From contig PKDJ01000032.1 in NCBI GenBank assembly GCA_002862545.1, positions 1-45,268 on the forward strand: a stretch of 45,268 nt of DNA, written 5' to 3'. Each line of letters begins with the position of its first letter. The stretch's first letter is position 1. Below are positions 16,407-25,405 of this stretch, one piece after another. The stretch comes from Pseudomonadota bacterium (lineage in GTDB: Bacteria > Myxococcota_A > UBA796 > GCA-2862545). The notes beneath the pieces are model-generated. The model was not told where the DNA came from, searched no databases, and saw only the letters and a list, made by a program, of their open reading frames with translations. A program made the position numbers and the translations under genes.

Positions 16407-17861
16407 ATGAACACCCGTGCTCTTCGCCCCGTCCTCGCACTCGGGCTCATCGCCATCCTCACCGGCTGTGGCGACGCGACCCGCTGTGGACCGGGCACCG
16501 CACTCTCGAAGGATGGCGTCTGCGAGGTCGTCGACGACACCGGGGCCGACACCGAGCCAAGCAGCACGGCGACGGCCTCCACCGACACCGACACCAGTGG
16601 CACAACCGAGACCGGCACGGCCACTGGAGGCACGACCGGCACGGCCACTGGAGGCACGACCGGCACGGCCACCGGAGGCACGACCGGTACGGCCACCGGA
16701 GGCACGACCGGCACGGCCACCGGAGGCACGACCAGCACCAGCACGGGGGGCACCACAAGCACGGGGGGCACTACGACGGGCCCGCGGGACTACCGACGAG
16801 TCGCCTACTTCGTCGAGTGGGGCGTCTACGACCGGGACTACCAGGTCTCCGACATTCCTGCAGACCTCCTGACCCACATCAACTACGCCTTCATCGACAT
16901 CTCGCCCGATGGCCGGTGTGTGGTCTACGACAGCTGGGCCGCCTACAGCCATCGCGGCGGTAACTTCGCCAACCTGCGGGCCCTGAAGGCCACCCATCCC
17001 GAGCTGCAGCTGATGATGAGCATCGGCGGCTGGACCCTGTCGCGGTTGTTCCCGATGGTCGCGAGCACCCCCGAGAGCCGGGAGACCTTCGTGTCCTCCT
17101 GCGTCGACTTCATGCGGACCGAGGGCTTCGACGGCATCGACGTCGACTGGGAGTACCCGGTCTCCGGTGGGCTGTACCCCGGCACCCCCGAAGACCGGGA
17201 GAACTACTCCTTGCTGATGGCGGAGTTCCGTCGCCAGCTGGATGCTGCGGGTGGCGGACCCCTGAGCATCGCTGCACCCGCGGGCGCCACCACCATCGAC
17301 AACATGGACGTCCCCGGCCTGATGGAGAGCCTCGACTTCATCAACATCATGACCTACGACCTGCACGGGGGCTGGGAGGCCACCACCCACTTCAACAGCC
17401 CCATGCGGGCGGCCCCCGACTTTCCGGATGGCATCGACGACCCACAGACCGTCGAGGTCGCCGTCGAGACCTACCTTGACCTGGGCGTGCCTCCCGACAA
17501 GCTCGTGGTCGGTCTGCCGACCTACGGGCGCGGCTGGGGCGGGGTTCCGGCCACGAACAACGGACTGTTCCAGCCGGGCGATGTCGTGATGGGCACCTGG
17601 GAGTCCGGCATCTTCGAGTACTGGGACATCACGAGCCGCTGGCTCACCCACCCGGACTGTGAGCGCCACTGGCACGCCGAGGCCGAGGTGCCCTGGCTGT
17701 ACTGCGCCGACGGCACCTTCATCTCCTACGCCGACGTCACGTCGTGGGAGGCCAAGCTAGAGCTGGTCCGGAGTCGCGGACTCGGTGGCGCAATGACGTG
17801 GGAGCTCAGCTCTGACGACGACGCGCACACCCTGATCAACACCATGGCGAGCGGACTGTAG
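16407..17861 (+). CDS. GH18 family chitinase, lipoprotein with Thr/Gly repeat linker
   Basis: A 484-residue secreted lipoprotein predicted to hydrolyse chitin or related beta-1,4-GlcNAc polymers. The ATG at 16407 (GAGG 6 bp upstream) gives a signal with lipobox ending LIAILTGC (Cys about 21). Residues about 70-125 are a Thr/Gly repeat linker. The GH18 barrel follows, beginning YRRVAYFVEWG, with the SIGGW strand and the catalytic motif DGIDVDWE (D242, D245, D247, proton donor E249), which is complete; LGGAMTWELSSDD is the last barrel strand. No chitin-binding module is seen. An in-frame ATG at 16389 is less likely. Confidence 0.95.
   Translation: MNTRALRPVLALGLIAILTGCGDATRCGPGTALSKDGVCEVVDDTGADTEPSSTATASTDTDTSGTTETGTATGGTTGTATGGTTGTATGGTTGTATGGTTGTATGGTTSTSTGGTTSTGGTTTGPRDYRRVAYFVEWGVYDRDYQVSDIPADLLTHINYAFIDISPDGRCVVYDSWAAYSHRGGNFANLRALKATHPELQLMMSIGGWTLSRLFPMVASTPESRETFVSSCVDFMRTEGFDGIDVDWEYPVSGGLYPGTPEDRENYSLLMAEFRRQLDAAGGGPLSIAAPAGATTIDNMDVPGLMESLDFINIMTYDLHGGWEATTHFNSPMRAAPDFPDGIDDPQTVEVAVETYLDLGVPPDKLVVGLPTYGRGWGGVPATNNGLFQPGDVVMGTWESGIFEYWDITSRWLTHPDCERHWHAEAEVPWLYCADGTFISYADVTSWEAKLELVRSRGLGGAMTWELSSDDDAHTLINTMASGL
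16611..16730 (+). repeat. 24-bp minisatellite in the chitinase linker
   Basis: Five tandem 24-bp units, each encoding Thr-Gly-Thr-Ala-Thr-Gly-Gly-Thr, differing only at a few silent positions, followed by degenerate units to about 16778. Near-identity at the DNA level points to recent unit expansion in a flexible surface linker. Confidence 0.9.
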
Positions 17862-17911
17862 AGCCCACGCTGCGGATGGGGTCGGGACGCGGGTTAGGAG
17901 CGCCCGACGAG

Positions 17912-18622
17912 GTGACCGTGCTCTTCCTGCTCTCGACGCTCGCGCTGGCCGCGCCCACTCTGCTGGTCACGGGCGACTGCCCTGGCGAGGTCCACCTCGA
18001 CATCACCGGACTGGCCTATGGCTCGACGGCCGCAGTCCTCGTCGGTCCCGAGCACGGCACCGATTCGCTCCGTGGTGGCCGCTGCGCGGGTCTGGAGACC
18101 GGCCTCGAGGCCCCTTCGCTGGTGACGACCGCTCGCGACACCGACCCTGATGGACGCCTGCTGCTGCGCCCGGTGATCACCAACCCCGCCGTGTGCACGC
18201 AGGTCGTGCAGATCGTCGACGGAGCCGACTGCAGCACCTCCGAGGCCTACCGCCTCGGTGACGCCCCTGGCGGCACCTTCCGCGGCTACGCCGACTGGAG
18301 TCAGGACGTCGCGACCCAGTCCGACGCCGAGCAGGACGAGGCCATGGACGTCGCCTGCGCTGCTGCCTGGCCTGGCTCGACAGCCGCCACGGTCGAGCAG
18401 CTCGCCTCGGGAGCGATCGAGGGCCTGCCCGCGACCAACGACTCCGGCCTGTGGCTGGTCGGCGCGTGCCCCGAGTGCATCGGTGACGACGACCCGAGCG
18501 CCGTCGACGGTCACTGTCGAAACTGCGTCGACCCCGGGCTGCCCTTCCCGAGCGAGCTTCCGCCGGAGGGCTGGAACACCAACTGCTGCACCAACGTCCG
18601 CTCGGCCGCGTGCATCGAGTGA
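17912..18622 (+). CDS. Secreted protein, paralogue of the 4183 protein's N-terminal domain
   Basis: About 236 residues. The signal peptide begins at one of two GTG codons (17912 chosen; 17918 has a better-placed GAGG) and reads VTVLFLLSTLALA-AP. The next 100 residues share the pattern of the 4183-5202 protein: TGxCPG, a G-TAAVLVGP strand, RGGRCAG, VTTARDTDPDG, VCTQVVQIVDGADC. The remainder is Cys-rich (GACPECIGDD, GHCRNCVDPG, NTNCCTNVRSAAC). No enzymatic motif. It lies 50 bp after the chitinase gene and may be co-transcribed; a role with that surface enzyme is only inference. Confidence 0.75.
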   Translation: MTVLFLLSTLALAAPTLLVTGDCPGEVHLDITGLAYGSTAAVLVGPEHGTDSLRGGRCAGLETGLEAPSLVTTARDTDPDGRLLLRPVITNPAVCTQVVQIVDGADCSTSEAYRLGDAPGGTFRGYADWSQDVATQSDAEQDEAMDVACAAAWPGSTAATVEQLASGAIEGLPATNDSGLWLVGACPECIGDDDPSAVDGHCRNCVDPGLPFPSELPPEGWNTNCCTNVRSAACIE

Positions 18623-18723
18623 CGATGACCTAGGCGAACCAGCGGTAGGGAATCCTCACCTCACGTCTTTGCGGTCCAGCGGAGCCCCACTGAGGAAGCG
18701 TGACGGCCTCGTGCTGCCCGCAC

Positions 18724-20220
18724 CTACCGCGACGCTCTGCCCACCGACGGCTCCTCCAGCCAGTCCAGGTACCAGTCCGCGAAGGACAGCCGCGGCGTGC
18801 CGTCCGGTGCGATGTGCGGCTGCAGGTCAGCGTCGTCTGCACGCGCGTCAAACCACATCGTGCCGGCCTCGGCGCCGTTGACCACGAGCACGCTCAGGAG
18901 CCCCGAGCCATGATCGCAGAGCGCCAGCACCCCGTCGATCGGTCGTGACCCCACGACGGCGGGGTCGAAGGGTCGCGCAGGGTCGCCGATGGCGCCGCCG
19001 ACGACACCGGGGGCACGCGGGTCCAGGATGCCGTTGAAGGGACCAGCGCCCGACGCCCCGACCGCGGTGAGGAACAGCCGGTAGTCCTCCGGGAGGCGCG
19101 TGCCGATGCGCGCCTCGAGGGCGCGGAGCGCCTCGGCGTCCAGCGGTGGAGCCAGAGCATAGCCGTGGGCCCGACCGCTGTAGGTCACACAGTCCGGGTC
19201 CTGCGCCGCCTTCCGGGCGAGGCCCGCTCGCACGGCACGCACCGACCAGACGCGCTCTCGCGGCACCAGCTCGGCGGCGGTGACGGCGTCCACGGCCACC
19301 TCCCCGAGACGCACGAGCTGCAGTGCGGGCCAGGTGGCGAACAGCGCACGCAGCCCCTCGGCTGAGCGGCGCGCGTCACCGCCGGCGAGCACGAGCTCCC
19401 GCAGCCGCGGCGGAGCAGGCGCCCGCTGAAGGCGAGCGCACAGACCCGGGCCGAGCTGCGTCGACAGCAGCGACAGCACCTCCACGTGGCGCCACCAGCC
19501 CGAGACCGCCGCGAGGTCGAGGTCGACCAGCTCCAGTCGACGCGGACCATGATCGGCGCCGTGGCCGACCGCGACGGCCGCCACCCGCTCTACCGGGGGC
19601 GGAGGCGCAGCCAGTCGTCCCTGCACCGTGAGCGAGGACAGCGCCGGCAGCACGGGCGCCAAGATGCCCCACGTCTCACCATCCAGATCCTCGAGCCACT
19701 CCAGCGTGGTGAGCGTCGGGAGCGCGCCCCCGGCGGCGAGAGCGCGCGCCATGGCCTCGGCCGACAGGCGGTCGATGCGGGGAAGCGCGAGAGAGCGCAG
19801 GCTGCGGATGCAGGGGTGAGCCAGAGTCGCCTTCACCACCTTGGCGGGGACCGACCGGTTCATCCGCAGGCTCACCAGCCGCCCCGCCTCGACCTCGGTG
19901 ATGCACATGTACGCCTTCGTGGCCAGGGGACCGAAGACCGGATCCTCCTCCACACGCCGCTTGGGTCGCCGCCCCGCCGCGACCCGGACCGTGCCGACCG
20001 TGAGCATCGGGCGACGCCCCAGCTCCAGCTGTCCATCCAGCCCGTCTGGCAGGCTCTCGACAGCCATCACCTCCCCGAGTGGCTCCTTCCTTGCGCCCGT
20101 CCAGGCTGGGTCGAGGTACAGCGGCGCGAAGCGATTCGCCCACTCGCTGAGCAGCTCCTCCTCGGTGCCAGGAAAGTCCCACACCCAGGAGCCCGCGGCG
20201 CCACTGATTCCAATCTTCAT
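18724..20220 (-). CDS. Leucine-rich-repeat-like protein with C-terminal SUKH (SMI1/KNR4) domain
   Basis: A 498-residue soluble protein. The N-terminal 60 residues (WANRFAPLYLDPAW) plus the region 110-345, rich in Leu repeats such as LRSLALPRIDRL, LTTLEWLEDL, ALSSLTVQG and RRLELVDLDL, resemble the LRR-like proteins common in myxobacteria. Residues about 355-490 fit a SUKH/SMI1-KNR4 domain: LDAEALRALEARIGTRLPEDYRLFL, then a Gly-rich segment, IDGVLALCDHGSGLLSVLVVNG and SFADWYLDWLEE. SUKH domains often act as immunity proteins against nuclease toxins, but also occur in regulatory fusions; no toxin gene is next to it. Convergent with the preceding secreted protein. Confidence 0.75.
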   Translation of the reverse strand: MKIGISGAAGSWVWDFPGTEEELLSEWANRFAPLYLDPAWTGARKEPLGEVMAVESLPDGLDGQLELGRRPMLTVGTVRVAAGRRPKRRVEEDPVFGPLATKAYMCITEVEAGRLVSLRMNRSVPAKVVKATLAHPCIRSLRSLALPRIDRLSAEAMARALAAGGALPTLTTLEWLEDLDGETWGILAPVLPALSSLTVQGRLAAPPPPVERVAAVAVGHGADHGPRRLELVDLDLAAVSGWWRHVEVLSLLSTQLGPGLCARLQRAPAPPRLRELVLAGGDARRSAEGLRALFATWPALQLVRLGEVAVDAVTAAELVPRERVWSVRAVRAGLARKAAQDPDCVTYSGRAHGYALAPPLDAEALRALEARIGTRLPEDYRLFLTAVGASGAGPFNGILDPRAPGVVGGAIGDPARPFDPAVVGSRPIDGVLALCDHGSGLLSVLVVNGAEAGTMWFDARADDADLQPHIAPDGTPRLSFADWYLDWLEEPSVGRASR

Positions 20221-20263
20221 TAACGCCGTATAACGGTGCAGATCAGCTCACGCTCACGCAGCA

Positions 20264-22051
20264 CTAGCCGCCGATGCAGTCCCGCGGATCAGGCAGCTCG
20301 AGGCACCCGCTCATCCACCGCTGACGCTCGATCAGCCAGGACTCGAGCAGGTCGATCTCGGCGTCGAAGCTTCCGTCCCGCGGTCCGTAGTCGGGCCATC
20401 GGTCGTAGTTCCGAGGCGCCGCCTCTGCGAGCTCAGCCTCCATGCTGGCCACTACGAACAGCATGGCGCCTTCGCTCAGCGCGCCGTCCAGCAGCACCGC
20501 GAGGCGGCTGAAGTAGCGGATGCGGAACACCGGGTCGTCGAACAGTCCGCGCCAGAAGCCGTGGTCGAAGACCCGGCTGCAGTCGTCCGTCTCGTTGGAG
20601 TTGTCCCACCACGTGGGGTCTGCGGCCCGGCCGTCGGAGGCGCAGCCCATCGTGCGGTCGAAGTCCCACACCGGCCCGGCCTGCAGCAGTCCCCCGCGAT
20701 CCTTGTGGAAGTAGGCGCTCAGCCTGAACGCATCTGGGTTCTTGGACAGGACGTTGAGGATGTGGTGATCGATCCACGCGTCCACGTCGATCATGGCGTC
20801 GTAGTGGCGGCCCGTGTGCGGGCTGCGGAAGTCGTCGCTGGCGAGGGCATGACCGAGGTCGTCCAGCAGGTCGGTGAGGTACTGACGCTGCGGCTCGGGC
20901 AGCCCCTGCTCGCCGGGGTCGACGTACACGAAGGGCGACTCGAAGTCGAAGGTGCCGTCCGCGTCCCCCGCCCAGAAGCCGACCTCGCCGGGGCCGGTGC
21001 GGTCCTCCTTGAACAGGTAGCCGCCCGAGACCTCGGGGAGGGCCAGATCGGTGGGCTCCAGGCGGGTGATCGGCACGCGCTCGGCGTCACGCTCGATGCG
21101 CTCCACCACGACGTAGATGCCCACGTAGTCGTCGAGGCCCACGTCCTCGCCATCCTCGGCGACGAACAGCTCGACGAAGCGGGTGCGCGGTGCGTACCTC
21201 CCGATGCGGTTGGACAGATCGTAGACGAGCGCGTTCCGCATGAAGGCGCGATCGAAGTCCAGCGGAGCGAGCAGCACCCAGTCCGCCTCGGCGGGCATGC
21301 CGAGCAGCGCCACGTCCATGTCTTCGTCGTCCAGCGGGCCCCAGGTCTCGATGCGGTAGGGCTTCTTCGGGTACCAGGAGGAGCTCGATCCGCGAACCTT
21401 GAGCCCCGAGCGCACACTCAGCGCCGGCTCCGCGAGCAGGCTGGCCCGCTCGGGGGCTGGCTCGACCACAGTCAGCGTGAAGGCGTCGTAGACCTCGCGT
21501 CGCTCGGTCGGGACACCCTCCTGACTCCAGGCCACCACGAGCGGCAGGTTGGACGAGAAGTCGACCGCATCAGGCTCGAGACGAAGGAAGGTCGGAGCCG
21601 CCATCGAGACCTGCCCGAAGGAGTGCTCGGCCAGCGCACGGACCGAGGCACTCCGGTCGAGGACGAAGGGCCCGTCGTAGCGCATCGCCTCGCCGGGCAC
21701 AGGCGGCGTGCCGTCGAGGGTGTACCAGATCACGGCGTCGGCGTCGGTGGTCGTGAGCTCCACCTCGACCTCCCCGACAAACGCTCCTCCAGGGGGCACC
21801 ACCTCGAGATCGAGGAGCGCTCCACCGATGTCAGTGGTGGTCGTCGAGCCTCCGGAGTCGGACGGCACGTCAGTCGACGAGGACGGCGTGGTCCCATCCG
21901 ACGGCGTGGACCCGGGCTCGGGCGTCGCTGAACCTCCGGCCGGTGGCAGTGTCTCGGCTGCGTCATCACGCGGTGCCTCCAGAGACGTCGAGCCCGTCTC
22001 ACAGGCCGCCAGGAAGCCACACAGGAGCACGAGGTGCGTGTTGGAGGGCAT
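20264..22051 (-). CDS. CotH-type kinase lipoprotein with chitobiase/FN3-like domain
   Basis: A 595-residue lipoprotein. The ATG at 22051 begins MPSNTHLVLLCGFLAAC (lipid Cys 17), followed by a Ser/Thr/Pro-rich linker. Residues about 80-140 form a beta-sandwich of the chitobiase C-terminal type (VELTTTDADAVIWYTLDGTPP). The rest is a CotH kinase domain: RGSSSSWYPKKPYRIE (ATP-binding Lys region), MRNALVYDLSNRIGRYAPRTRFVELFV, YVGIYVVVERIERDAERV and GPVWDFDRTMG with the acidic DFD pair (about 463-465). CotH proteins are secreted atypical kinases phosphorylating extracellular proteins. The gene is divergent from the alkaline phosphatase gene with 57 bp between starts. Confidence 0.92.
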   Translation of the reverse strand: MPSNTHLVLLCGFLAACETGSTSLEAPRDDAAETLPPAGGSATPEPGSTPSDGTTPSSSTDVPSDSGGSTTTTDIGGALLDLEVVPPGGAFVGEVEVELTTTDADAVIWYTLDGTPPVPGEAMRYDGPFVLDRSASVRALAEHSFGQVSMAAPTFLRLEPDAVDFSSNLPLVVAWSQEGVPTERREVYDAFTLTVVEPAPERASLLAEPALSVRSGLKVRGSSSSWYPKKPYRIETWGPLDDEDMDVALLGMPAEADWVLLAPLDFDRAFMRNALVYDLSNRIGRYAPRTRFVELFVAEDGEDVGLDDYVGIYVVVERIERDAERVPITRLEPTDLALPEVSGGYLFKEDRTGPGEVGFWAGDADGTFDFESPFVYVDPGEQGLPEPQRQYLTDLLDDLGHALASDDFRSPHTGRHYDAMIDVDAWIDHHILNVLSKNPDAFRLSAYFHKDRGGLLQAGPVWDFDRTMGCASDGRAADPTWWDNSNETDDCSRVFDHGFWRGLFDDPVFRIRYFSRLAVLLDGALSEGAMLFVVASMEAELAEAAPRNYDRWPDYGPRDGSFDAEIDLLESWLIERQRWMSGCLELPDPRDCIGG

Positions 22052-22108
22052 CAGCGAAGACTCCAGTCTCCGCCAGTGTACATGTCCCGCAGCCGGATAG
22101 GATGCGTC

Positions 22109-24175
22109 ATGCACTGGCTCCTCCTGCTCGGGCTCGCCGCCTGCGGTACTCCTGGCTCCACCCCGAGCCCGAACGACACCACGACACCTCCATCCACCGC
22201 GGGGTCGCCTGCGCCGTCCACGACCGCGCCGGACACGACGTCCACCAGCACGAGCACCGAGACGGGAGGCAGCACCGCGACCGGCACGGGCACGACCTCG
22301 ACGGGAACGAGCACGGGCTCCACCACCGGCAGCGACACGGCCTCCACCCCACCGACCGGCCCCTCACACCCTGACGCGCGCGCCGTGATCCTGCTGATCG
22401 GAGACGGCATGGGGCGGGGCCAGCTCGAGGCGGGCGGCTGGTACCGCACCGGCGACCCTCGCGGACTCACGCTGTGGACGCTCCCCCACCAGGCGCGCAT
22501 CAACCCGAACGGGGCCAGCGGCATCACCGACTCGGCCGCCTCGGCCACGGCGATGGCCACCGGGGCCATCACCTTCAACGGTGCCATCGGGGTGGACCGC
22601 GACCTGCTCGCCGTAGAGAGCCTCGTCGAGGTCGCACGAGCCACCGGAATGGCCACGGGTGTGGTGACGACCACGACGCTCCAGCACGCCACGCCGGCCG
22701 CGTTCACTGCCCACCATGACGACCGCAACGACGAGGTGACCATCGCCGACCAGCAGGTGCTCACGTCCGGCGCCGACGTGATGCTCGGCGGCGGCTGGTG
22801 GTACCTGGAGCCGGCCGGGGGCGATTCCCGCCGCGACGACGACGGGCTCCTCGGGGCCCTCGCCGACCGGGGCTACCCCTACGTGACCACGGCTGCGGAG
22901 CTGGCGGCGGCCGACCCCTCCGTCGGCAAGCTCTGGGGTGCCTTCTCCGGCAGCAACCTGCCCTATGTCGCCGAGCGGTCCGCCGAGGTCCCATCACTCC
23001 CCGACATGGTGGGCAAGGCGCTGGCCGTGCTCGACACCGACCCAGACGGGTTCCTGCTCGTCGTGGAGGCCGGGCGCATCGACCACGCGGGGCACAGCAA
23101 CGACGCCACCCGGCTCGTAGCGGAGGTCCAAGAGCTGGACGAGACGGTGGAGGCCCTCCTCGCGTGGATGGAGGGTCGCCCCGACGCCTCGCTGGTGGTC
23201 ACGGCCGACCACGAGACCGGCGGGCTCGACGTGGTCTCGGGGAGTGGTGTCGGCGAGGTCCCGGAGGTCACCTGGGAGTGGGGAGCCCACTCGAGCCGTC
23301 ACATCGATGCCTTCGGCGTGGGACCGGGGACCGAGCTCTTGGACGGACTCACGGGCAGCCACCGCGACGTTCACGCGCTGCTGAAGTCCCGCATCACCGG
23401 CGAGCCCTTCACCGCCCCCGCCACCGTGCCCCTCCCGAACGGCCAGCTGACCGACCTGCCCCACGAGGCAGTCCGCCAGGTGAACCCCAGCTCCTATGGT
23501 GTCGGCTGGAACCAGCTGGATGCCCTGCACGTGGGCGTCGACGCCTGGGGACTCACGGTGGGCGTCGCCGGCGTGTTCCAGCAGGATGCGAACGCGGTGG
23601 TGCTCCTGCTGGACACCGACCGCACCCCCGGCAGCGGACCGGCCCAGCTCATGGGCGCCCTCGACGACGACCGCGGCCTGCTGGACGTCGTGCTCACCAA
23701 CCTGCTCTTCCTGTCTCCCCCAGCGGTTCCGACCTTCGGTGCCGACTACGCCCTGGGCAGCTTGGGCGGCAGCGAGGTCTACTCTCTCGGTAGCCCCGCG
23801 GGACTGCGAGGCCTCCAGCCGCTCGACGACCTGCCCTGGCTCAAGTCCGCGGTCGTCTTCGGGCCCGGCGTGCGGCCCGAGGGTGAGGCTGTCGCCGCCG
23901 ACCCAGAGTGGGGGCTCGAGCTCGCCGTCAGCTGGTCCGAGGTCTACCCCGATCTCGACGGGGCCGTTCCGCCGGGGGCTGAGGTCGCCATCGCCGCCGT
24001 CCTCGTCAACAGCACCGGCACCCACAGCTCCAACCAGGCACTGCCACCATTCCCCGAGGGGCTCGACGAGAGCCCGGGCGAGGTACCGGTGCCGCTCCCC
24101 GGCGTCGTGGTCATCCCCATCGACTCCGATGGCGACGGCCGCGCCGACTCTGGCGGAGCCCCTCGCGTGGAGTGA
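22109..24175 (+). CDS. Alkaline phosphatase lipoprotein with C-terminal accessory domain
   Basis: A 688-residue lipoprotein (MHWLLLLGLAAC, lipid Cys 12) with a Thr/Ser/Gly linker to about residue 87. The PhoA-type alkaline phosphatase domain is complete: metal ligand Asp99 in IGDGMG, nucleophile Ser142 in TDSAAS, EAGRIDHAGHSND (320-332) and TADHETGG (365-372), then GAHSS. Residues about 430-600 (NPSSYGVGWNQLDALHVGV onward, QDANAVVLLLDTD) form an extra beta-rich domain and the end reads DSDGDGRADS, a short calcium-loop-like motif. The 688-residue length is greater than PhoA because of these additions. The start ATG has AGGAT 7 bp upstream; divergent from the CotH-like kinase gene. Confidence 0.94.
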   Translation: MHWLLLLGLAACGTPGSTPSPNDTTTPPSTAGSPAPSTTAPDTTSTSTSTETGGSTATGTGTTSTGTSTGSTTGSDTASTPPTGPSHPDARAVILLIGDGMGRGQLEAGGWYRTGDPRGLTLWTLPHQARINPNGASGITDSAASATAMATGAITFNGAIGVDRDLLAVESLVEVARATGMATGVVTTTTLQHATPAAFTAHHDDRNDEVTIADQQVLTSGADVMLGGGWWYLEPAGGDSRRDDDGLLGALADRGYPYVTTAAELAAADPSVGKLWGAFSGSNLPYVAERSAEVPSLPDMVGKALAVLDTDPDGFLLVVEAGRIDHAGHSNDATRLVAEVQELDETVEALLAWMEGRPDASLVVTADHETGGLDVVSGSGVGEVPEVTWEWGAHSSRHIDAFGVGPGTELLDGLTGSHRDVHALLKSRITGEPFTAPATVPLPNGQLTDLPHEAVRQVNPSSYGVGWNQLDALHVGVDAWGLTVGVAGVFQQDANAVVLLLDTDRTPGSGPAQLMGALDDDRGLLDVVLTNLLFLSPPAVPTFGADYALGSLGGSEVYSLGSPAGLRGLQPLDDLPWLKSAVVFGPGVRPEGEAVAADPEWGLELAVSWSEVYPDLDGAVPPGAEVAIAAVLVNSTGTHSSNQALPPFPEGLDESPGEVPVPLPGVVVIPIDSDGDGRADSGGAPRVE

Positions 24176-24178
24176 GGC

Positions 24179-25327
24179 TCAGTCTGCCGGCACCCAGCGC
24201 ACGAGCGTGAGGGTGAGGTCGAAGCCGAGGTCGCTGCTGGACGAGTTGGCCTGGTGCACCTCCACAGCGAGCACGTTCTCCCCCTCACGCAGCGCATCGG
24301 CCGGCACGATCCACTCGGCGTAGGTGGTCTCGTCGGCGCCGCCCATCGTGACGTCCGCGAAGGTCTCGTGGGTGATCTCCCCACCCGGCATCCCCGTCCG
24401 GAACAGCTCGGTGCCGTTGAGCCACACCACCGCCCCGTCGTCCCGGAGGAGGGTCAGGACGAGCTCCCCGACCTGCTCCGCGTCGGTCACCAGGACCGCA
24501 TGCCGGAAGTAGGCGGCCGGCCACTTGTCCCCCGCATCGGGGCCGTAGGGAAGCGCGGTGACGATGTGTGCGTCGCCGTAGCCGAGGGGCCCAGGACCCT
24601 CGCCCCACGACGCGTCGTCGAAGCCGAGCCCACTCCATCCGTCGCCGGGACCGCTCTCGGCGCTCTGCCAGCGCCACGTGCCACCCACGTCGACGACGGC
24701 CTCGTCCACGCGCACGGGCGGGTCTGGGATATCGTTGGTGCTGCCTGGGGTACCGCCTTGCACGAACTCCCAGCAGGCGCCCTCACAGCAGTCGGTCACC
24801 CGTGCCGCGGCGATGTCGGTGGACATGGCGCCGTACCGGACCACGCTCTGGTGAGCCCACGGGTCTCGAAGGACGACGACCTCACCGTCCGCGGAGAGGC
24901 GGAAGCCCAGATGCTCCGGCCCCTCCTCCGGTGCCCCGTCCGCCAGCAGCACCACGAAGCCTCCCGGCGGCACGACGAGGGACTCCTGAAAGGTGTGCTT
25001 CGTCGGCTCCGCGGCGTCGTCCGAGACGGACCAGCCGAGGAGGTCGACAGGCTCGAGGCCCGGGTTGTGGAGCTCTAGCCAGTCCGGCTCCGTGCCGTCG
25101 ACCTCCAGCGAGCCCCCGTTGTCGGGGAGGAGCTCGTTCACGCAGAGCGTCAGCCAGTCTGGCTCATCAGTCGTCTCCACGTCGGCGTCGGCATCAGCAT
25201 CGGCGTCGGCGTCCGTCACTGTCGGCGGGGTCACACCGCCGGTGTCCACCTTGGCCTGGCCACCACACGCGAGTAGGGCGAGCACGGCCCATTCGAGGCG
25301 GGGCCAACCCGCACGTGGTGTGCTCAC
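24179..25327 (-). CDS. Lamin-tail domain lipoprotein with galactose-binding-like domain
   Basis: A 382-residue lipoprotein: signal ending LALLAC (lipid Cys 21), an Asp/Ala repeat linker (TDADADADADADV), then a lamin-tail domain (about 60-165) with its typical CVNELLPDN, EPDWLELHNPGLEPVDLLGWSVSDD, PPGGFVVLLAD and FRLSADGEVVVLRD. The C-terminal 170 residues look like a jelly-roll domain (WSGLGFDDASWGEGPGPLGYG, LTLLRDDGAVVWLNGTELFRTGMP, NVLAVEVHQ). Lamin-tail domains in bacteria frequently accompany CotH kinases or secreted nucleases. It is tail-to-tail with the alkaline phosphatase gene (3 bp apart) and two genes from the CotH-like gene on the same strand. Confidence 0.9.
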   Translation of the reverse strand: MSTPRAGWPRLEWAVLALLACGGQAKVDTGGVTPPTVTDADADADADADVETTDEPDWLTLCVNELLPDNGGSLEVDGTEPDWLELHNPGLEPVDLLGWSVSDDAAEPTKHTFQESLVVPPGGFVVLLADGAPEEGPEHLGFRLSADGEVVVLRDPWAHQSVVRYGAMSTDIAAARVTDCCEGACWEFVQGGTPGSTNDIPDPPVRVDEAVVDVGGTWRWQSAESGPGDGWSGLGFDDASWGEGPGPLGYGDAHIVTALPYGPDAGDKWPAAYFRHAVLVTDAEQVGELVLTLLRDDGAVVWLNGTELFRTGMPGGEITHETFADVTMGGADETTYAEWIVPADALREGENVLAVEVHQANSSSSDLGFDLTLTLVRWVPAD

Positions 25328-25405
25328 GAGACGACCTGAGGAGAGGCGGCAGCGTCGGACATGACCCAGCCTAGCTCAGGCGGCTGCCCAGCCTCTCCCA
25401 TGCCC

